A stretch of 46,055 nucleotides of DNA, from NCBI GenBank assembly GCA_024685565.1, contig JAIKVQ010000155.1, positions 1 through 46,055 on the forward strand, given 5' to 3'. Shown here piece after piece: positions 41,502 through 46,055 of the stretch. Positions within the stretch are counted from its first letter, which is position 1; each line of letters starts with the position of its first letter. The position numbers were made by a program, and so were the translations under genes. The notes beneath the pieces were generated by a model. It saw nothing but the letters and a program-made list of their open reading frames with translations. It searched no databases and was not told the origin of the DNA. The stretch is from Bacillota bacterium. Lineage in GTDB: Bacteria > Bacillota > Clostridia > UBA1381.

Positions 41502-42617
41502 TTAAATAACCGTACCTTTTGCGACAGGAAGGGGGTAGCTGTCCTGACCGATAAGGGTCTTATTCGCACTTATCTTTACCATCTTATCAAGTACAACATA
41601 TTCAAGATGTGCATCTTCTTCAACGGTAACTCCCGGCATAAGAACAGAATTTTTGACCACTGCACCTTCTTTTACGGTAACACCGCCTGATAGAACACTG
41701 TTAATTACCGTTCCGTATATATTACAACCGTCAGCTATATATGAATTCTCCACAATTGCTTCTTTCCCGTATTTGGTGGGGGGTAAATCCCTGTTCTTAG
41801 TATATATGGGAAGATTGGAATGCAGCATTTCCTTTTGCATATCAGCATCTAAGAATTTCATATTATTGTTGAAATATGAAACCATACTATCTATCTTGTC
41901 AAAATAACCCTTATGCTCAAATCCGTAAACTCTGAGACCTGACATCTTTTTTGCTATTGCATCCTTTACAAAGTCGTGGTTGCCTTTTGAGGAACATTCA
42001 TCTACAATACTCTCCAAAAGCGCCTTTTCCATAACGAAAACATCTGCACTTGCGCAAGTCCATTTTGGATAATACGGACAGACCTCTATATCTTTTATAC
42101 CCTGCTCTTCGTCAAGCTCCAAAAGCGTAAATCTGGAAAGCTCAGTCTGGTCAACGTTTTTCATATCCTTATATATTATCGTTATATCTGCCTGCTTGTC
42201 TATATGCTCCTTTATTATTTCTCTGAAATCTATGTTATAAATAGCATTTCCAAGCGAAAGAACAACATATGTCTCGCTTGAACGCTTTAAAAACTCCCTT
42301 ATTCCTGTAAGAATATCCAAATCACCGCGTATTTCATAGAAATTTTTATTTGCAAAATTTGGTGGCAAAAGTGTAAGGCCCCTATCTTTTCGATGTAAAT
42401 CCCACGGTGTACCCGATTTAATATGATCCATAAGCGAAGAATAATTTGCCTCGGTTGCAACACCTATATTCTGAATTCCTGCGGTTGCCATATCGGAAAT
42501 GACAAAGTCAATAATCCTATAGCCTCCTGCAATAGGAAGCGCCGACGCACTGCGTACATCTGTAAGCGGAGGTATATTTAAGTTACTTGCTATAATTACT
42601 CCCATTGTGTCTATCAT
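41502..42617 (-). CDS. glgD: GlgD, regulatory subunit-like glucose-1-phosphate adenylyltransferase
   Basis: Second subunit of the ADP-glucose pyrophosphorylase of Firmicutes. The 371-residue protein has the nucleotidyltransferase fold start MGVIIASNLNIPPLTDVRSA, but it lacks the GGxGSRL catalytic signature that GlgC retains. The GYRIIDFVISDM segment is conserved and a C-terminal left-handed beta-helix is visible in repeated hexads (VVKNSVLMPGVTVEEDA). In known GlgC-GlgD pairs GlgD acts as a regulatory partner. It follows glgC by 14 nt and is last in the operon. Confidence 0.93.
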   Translation of the reverse strand: MIDTMGVIIASNLNIPPLTDVRSASALPIAGGYRIIDFVISDMATAGIQNIGVATEANYSSLMDHIKSGTPWDLHRKDRGLTLLPPNFANKNFYEIRGDLDILTGIREFLKRSSETYVVLSLGNAIYNIDFREIIKEHIDKQADITIIYKDMKNVDQTELSRFTLLELDEEQGIKDIEVCPYYPKWTCASADVFVMEKALLESIVDECSSKGNHDFVKDAIAKKMSGLRVYGFEHKGYFDKIDSMVSYFNNNMKFLDADMQKEMLHSNLPIYTKNRDLPPTKYGKEAIVENSYIADGCNIYGTVINSVLSGGVTVKEGAVVKNSVLMPGVTVEEDAHLEYVVLDKMVKISANKTLIGQDSYPLPVAKGTVI

Positions 42618-42631
42618 TTATATCGCCCCCT

Positions 42632-43840
42632 CTACTTTAATTCCACCATAGAGCCTTTTGGAATATCGGCATTTTCCGATACCGTAACTCCGCCCTCTAT
42701 TAAAACCAAACCATGTGTGCACATTCCTGAAATATATTCACTTTCCGCGTCCTCATTCACTCCCAGAACCGCACCGTCTTCTATTACTGCACCTGTACCG
42801 ATAAGCGTTTTCTTTGCGATTACGTTTTTGCCTATTTTGACATCAGGCATAATCACACAATCGCTTATCTTTGAGCCTTCGCCTATTTCCACATTGGAGA
42901 AAACCACCGAATGTGTTACCTTTCCGCAAATTGTACAGCCCTGCGAAACAGTGCTATTTGAAATTTTTGCATTTTTTCCTACATACTGAGGGGCAAGCGC
43001 TGTGTTTCTGGAGTAAATATTCCAGCTTTTATTACTGATTTCAAAATTCGGAGGAAAATCCAATAAATCCATATTTGCCTCCCAAAGGCTATGGATTGTT
43101 CCCACATCCTTCCAGTAGCCTTCAAACCTGTAGCTTACCATCTTTTCCCCGTTTTTAAGCATCTCGGGGATTATATTTTTGCCAAAATCGTTTGAAGATT
43201 CGGGATTGCGTTCATCATCCGTAAGGTATTTCTTCAAAAGCGAATAATTAAAGATATATATGCCCATTGATGCAAGATTGCTTTTCGGATTCTTTGGTTT
43301 TTCTTCAAACTCCACAATATTGCCGTCTGTATCGACATTCATAATACCGAATCGACTTGCCTCCTCCCAAGGAACAGGCATAACTGCGATTGTAACAGCT
43401 GCATTACTGTTTAGATGTGTTTCAAGCATTTTACCGTAATGCATTTTATATATATGGTCGCCTGAAAGAACCAAAACTGTGTTTGGATTGAACCTGTCCA
43501 AAAAACCGAGATTCTGATAAATTGCATTTGCTGTTCCCTTATACCATTCTCCTGTTTTTGCGCTTTGGTACGGAGGCAGAACATATACACCGCCGTGATT
43601 TCTGTTCAAATCCCATGGATTTCCGTTACCGATATAGGTATTGAGGTCAAGGGGCTGATACTGTGTAAGCACGCCCACCGTGTCAATGCCCGAATGGACA
43701 CAGTTTGACAGAGGAAAATCTATAATTCGGTACTTTCCGCCAAACGGTACCGCTGGTTTTGCGACATTTTTGGTGAGCGCGCCGAGTCTGCTGCCCTGAC
43801 CGCCCGCTAAAATCATCGCCACACATTTCTTTGAATTCAT
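42632..43840 (-). CDS. glgC: GlgC, glucose-1-phosphate adenylyltransferase
   Basis: Makes ADP-glucose from glucose-1-phosphate and ATP, the committed step of glycogen synthesis. The 402-residue protein has [18 protein letters not shown] (about 12-29), [13 protein letters not shown] (about 34-46), [15 protein letters not shown], and the EEKPK segment. A C-terminal beta-helix is present. It follows glgB by 6 nt and precedes glgD by 14 nt. Confidence 0.97.
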   Translation of the reverse strand: MNSKKCVAMILAGGQGSRLGALTKNVAKPAVPFGGKYRIIDFPLSNCVHSGIDTVGVLTQYQPLDLNTYIGNGNPWDLNRNHGGVYVLPPYQSAKTGEWYKGTANAIYQNLGFLDRFNPNTVLVLSGDHIYKMHYGKMLETHLNSNAAVTIAVMPVPWEEASRFGIMNVDTDGNIVEFEEKPKNPKSNLASMGIYIFNYSLLKKYLTDDERNPESSNDFGKNIIPEMLKNGEKMVSYRFEGYWKDVGTIHSLWEANMDLLDFPPNFEISNKSWNIYSRNTALAPQYVGKNAKISNSTVSQGCTICGKVTHSVVFSNVEIGEGSKISDCVIMPDVKIGKNVIAKKTLIGTGAVIEDGAVLGVNEDAESEYISGMCTHGLVLIEGGVTVSENADIPKGSMVELK

Positions 43841-43846
43841 TTTAAC

Positions 43847-45751
43847 CTACTTCTCCTTTTTTGTTTTCTTAAGATAAATGGCTGTTAAGCCGGGTAAATC
43901 AATTTTTATTCTGTACTTAGAGTCTTTGCCTCTTTGAACAGATTCCGCTTTATACAGGGACTTTTCTATTTCCGAACCGCCGCCGAAAAATTCCCAGTCG
44001 GAATTTAATACTGTTTCATATTCACCCAAAAGCGGTACCTCTAATGTATAGTCTGCCCTGCGGACAGGCGTGAAATTGGCACATACTATGACTTGCTCGC
44101 CGTCCTTTGAAGTTCTGATATACGACAAAACAGAATTATCCCTGTCCTCTGCATTTATCCATTTAAACCCGTCCCAACTGTTATCAATCTGCCACATCGG
44201 TTCATTTTCAAGATAAAACCTGTTGAGCTGTTTTACATAATTTTGCAGTTTTTTGTGCATTTCTATATCAAGAAGATGCCATTCAAGTCCCTCGTAAAAC
44301 CGCCACTCTATAAACTGCGCTATTTCTCCTCCCATAAACATAAGTTTTTTCCCCGGAAGAGACATATAATATGCTAAAAGCGTACGATAATTTGCAAATT
44401 TCTCCTCATAACTTCCGTACATTTTATCAATAAGCGATTTTTTGCCGTGTACCACCTCATCATGCGAAAGGGGAAGAATGAAGTTCTCGGAATATGCATA
44501 GCACATAACAAAGGTCAAAAGTTCGTGATTGGGTTTTCTGAAATACGGGTCCATAGACATATATCTTAAGGTATCATTCATCCAGCCCATATTCCATTTA
44601 TAATTAAATCCAAGTCCGCCCTTGTCCACATCGCCCGTGACCATGCTCCAGGCGGTTGATTCTTCGGCTATCATCAAAATATTCGGAAAATGTGCAAACA
44701 TAATTTTATTCAAATTGCGCAGGAAATCTATTGCCTCAAGATTTTCATTCCCGCCGTAAATATTTGCTATCCATTCCCCGTCTTTTCTGCTGTAATCACG
44801 GTAGAGCATAGAAGATACAGCATCAACCCTTAGTCCGTCAAAATGATATTCTGAAAGCCAAAAATACGCAGAAGATAAGAGGAAGGATACTACCTCGCTT
44901 TTTGAGTAGTCAAAAACCATAGTCCCCCAGTCTTTATGTTCTCCGAGCCTTGAGTCCGCATACTCATATGTTGCTGTTCCGTCGAACATATAAAGTCCAT
45001 GCAAATCCCTCGGAAAATGTGCGGGAACCCAGTCCATAATTATTCCTATTCCGTTTTTATGACATTCGTTTACGAGATACATAAGTCCCTCAGGATCACC
45101 AAACCGCGAAGTCGCGGAAAAATAGCCCGTCACCTGATACCCCCAGGAGCCGTCGAAAGGATACTCTGTAAGAGGCATAACCTCAATGTGTGTATATCCC
45201 ATTTCCTTTACGTACGGAATAAGCTCGTCCGCCATTTCACGATAGGAAAAAAGAGTTCCGTCAGCATGCATTTTCCAGGAAGCAAGATGCACTTCGTAAA
45301 TATTCATCGGTTTATTGTAAATTGGTGTGTTCTCCCGATTTTTAAGCCACTTAGCGTCTTCCCATAAGAAACCCGGTATGTCTTTTACAACTGATGCAGT
45401 TGCAGGGCGAAGTTCATTATAAAACGAAACAGGGTCCGCTTTTAGTACAGTTTTGCCTGTTTTGTCAGTTATAGCATATTTGTAAAGCATACCCTCTTTG
45501 ATGTCTTCAAAAAAACCGTACCATATTCCTGTCGTTGTAATTTTTTCAAGAGGTTTTGTGCCTTGCCAGCAATCAAAATCACCCGTGAGGCACACGCTTT
45601 GCGCGTTGGGCGCCCATACGGCAAAACGCCAGCCATTATCTATCCTATGGGGACCAAGCATTTGGTATGACTGAAAATTCGTCCCCTCGTTATAAAGATA
45701 CATCTGAAATTCATCAATGCCTGCCCACTGCTGTCTGTTTTTCCCCGACAT
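43847..45751 (-). CDS. glgB: GlgB, 1,4-alpha-glucan branching enzyme
   Basis: GH13-family enzyme that introduces alpha-1,6 branches into glycogen. I take the ATG at 45751 (634 residues, MSGKNRQQWAGID) because GGAGG lies 10 nt upstream. The frame extends to 45820, but that extension covers the promoter. An N-terminal CBM48-like module (about 30-130) precedes the (beta/alpha)8 barrel. The catalytic region contains WVPAHFPRD, the nucleophile segment GLRVDAVSSMLYRDY, the acid/base in IAEESTAW, and the SHDEVVHGKKSL motif. First gene of glgB-glgC-glgD. Confidence 0.96.
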   Translation of the reverse strand: MSGKNRQQWAGIDEFQMYLYNEGTNFQSYQMLGPHRIDNGWRFAVWAPNAQSVCLTGDFDCWQGTKPLEKITTTGIWYGFFEDIKEGMLYKYAITDKTGKTVLKADPVSFYNELRPATASVVKDIPGFLWEDAKWLKNRENTPIYNKPMNIYEVHLASWKMHADGTLFSYREMADELIPYVKEMGYTHIEVMPLTEYPFDGSWGYQVTGYFSATSRFGDPEGLMYLVNECHKNGIGIIMDWVPAHFPRDLHGLYMFDGTATYEYADSRLGEHKDWGTMVFDYSKSEVVSFLLSSAYFWLSEYHFDGLRVDAVSSMLYRDYSRKDGEWIANIYGGNENLEAIDFLRNLNKIMFAHFPNILMIAEESTAWSMVTGDVDKGGLGFNYKWNMGWMNDTLRYMSMDPYFRKPNHELLTFVMCYAYSENFILPLSHDEVVHGKKSLIDKMYGSYEEKFANYRTLLAYYMSLPGKKLMFMGGEIAQFIEWRFYEGLEWHLLDIEMHKKLQNYVKQLNRFYLENEPMWQIDNSWDGFKWINAEDRDNSVLSYIRTSKDGEQVIVCANFTPVRRADYTLEVPLLGEYETVLNSDWEFFGGGSEIEKSLYKAESVQRGKDSKYRIKIDLPGLTAIYLKKTKKEK

Positions 45752-45788
45752 TACCTGTTTTCCTCCCTGTACTGTATGTAATAGCATT

Positions 45789-45817
45789 ATTATAGCACAT
45801 ATCATTTTGTCAGTAAA
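45789..45817 (-). promoter_or_regulatory. Promoter of the glycogen operon
   Basis: TATAAT (45789-45794) with an extended -10 TGC just upstream, and TTTACT (45812-45817) at a 17-bp spacing. The extended -10 can compensate for a weak -35. Confidence 0.65.
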
Positions 45818-45958
45818 CACTAAAAAAGTAAATTTTTTACATGTATTTTTGTGTATTTTATATATTATATTATATCCCTGTTTTGGACTTTTAATTTAAC
45901 ATCATAGAAGATTAAAAATTTTACAAAGATTACAGTTATGTAAATTTTTAATATTTTC

Positions 45959-45987
45959 TTGACATAAATATTAAAATAAGTTAAAAT
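45959..45987 (+). promoter_or_regulatory. Outward-facing promoter at the right end
   Basis: TTGACA (45959-45964) and TAAAAT (45982-45987) with a 17-bp spacer, pointing out of the window. The 304-nt stretch 45752-46055 otherwise shows A/T-rich sequence with the glgB promoter and no ORF of note. The next gene must start beyond the window. Confidence 0.55.
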
Positions 45988-46055
45988 ATATGTATGCTTG
46001 TTATTTCTTAAACTATTTTTTGGGAATGTTGAATTCTTCATAATAGTTTGTAAAA

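Overview
The window is a gene-dense stretch of a low-to-moderate GC bacterial chromosome, most likely from an anaerobic member of class Clostridia. The evidence is a pyruvate:ferredoxin oxidoreductase, a SCIFF peptide with its radical-SAM maturase (a clostridial marker), a MurE with the DNPR motif of meso-diaminopimelate peptidoglycan, ECF transporter modules, an L-box (lysine) riboswitch, GlgC/GlgD pairing, and sigma-A promoters with 17-bp spacers. No rRNA, tRNA, CRISPR array, transposase or integrase gene was seen.

Layout. (1) 1-10192, minus strand: division and cell-wall (dcw) cluster mraZ-rsmH-ftsL-pbp(spoVD/pbpB-like)-murE-murF-mraY-ftsW-murG, driven by one promoter with a four-repeat MraZ operator; murG runs off the left edge and murD is not between mraY and ftsW. 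(2) 10254-14815, plus strand: lgt and the large pyruvate:ferredoxin oxidoreductase gene. (3) 14816-15310: a noncoding, hairpin-rich element lying between two 40-nt identical copies of a terminator hairpin. (4) 15311-22728, minus strand: miaB-ylbF-mutS-mutL-miaA (tRNA modification and mismatch repair). (5) 22736-25084: a metallophosphoesterase, a small XRE regulator with palindromic control sites and a tiny opposing ORF, and a DacF-type carboxypeptidase. (6) 25240-33387, minus strand: an apparent operon with an ECF S component, a SAM methyltransferase, ecfA1-ecfA2-ecfT, truA, a membrane-anchored propeller protein, cvpA and rho. (7) 33440-34371, plus strand: an RluA-type pseudouridine synthase. 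(8) 34366-37266, minus strand: a SCIFF operon (SCIFF precursor, radical-SAM maturase, AlaX-like editing protein). (9) 37276-41441, minus strand: an Orn/Lys/Arg-type decarboxylase, an MgtC-family protein and a lysine-riboswitch-controlled NhaC-family transporter. (10) 41502-45817, minus strand: glycogen operon glgB-glgC-glgD, followed by an AT-rich stretch with an outward-facing promoter.

The most notable object is the SCIFF precursor at 36941-37201. The family is normally a single peptide of about 45 residues, but here one ORF encodes two complete SCIFF units in tandem. The two 33-codon cores differ at nine positions, all synonymous third-base changes. This indicates an older duplication with both copies held under protein-level selection. 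It has a fully consensus promoter, and a terminator-like hairpin separates it from the maturase gene. Other points worth checking are the structured element at 14875-15256, the XRE/palindrome/mini-ORF region at 23812-23985, the Cys-rich tail on YlbF, and the lysine riboswitch next to a lysine-decarboxylase-like gene.
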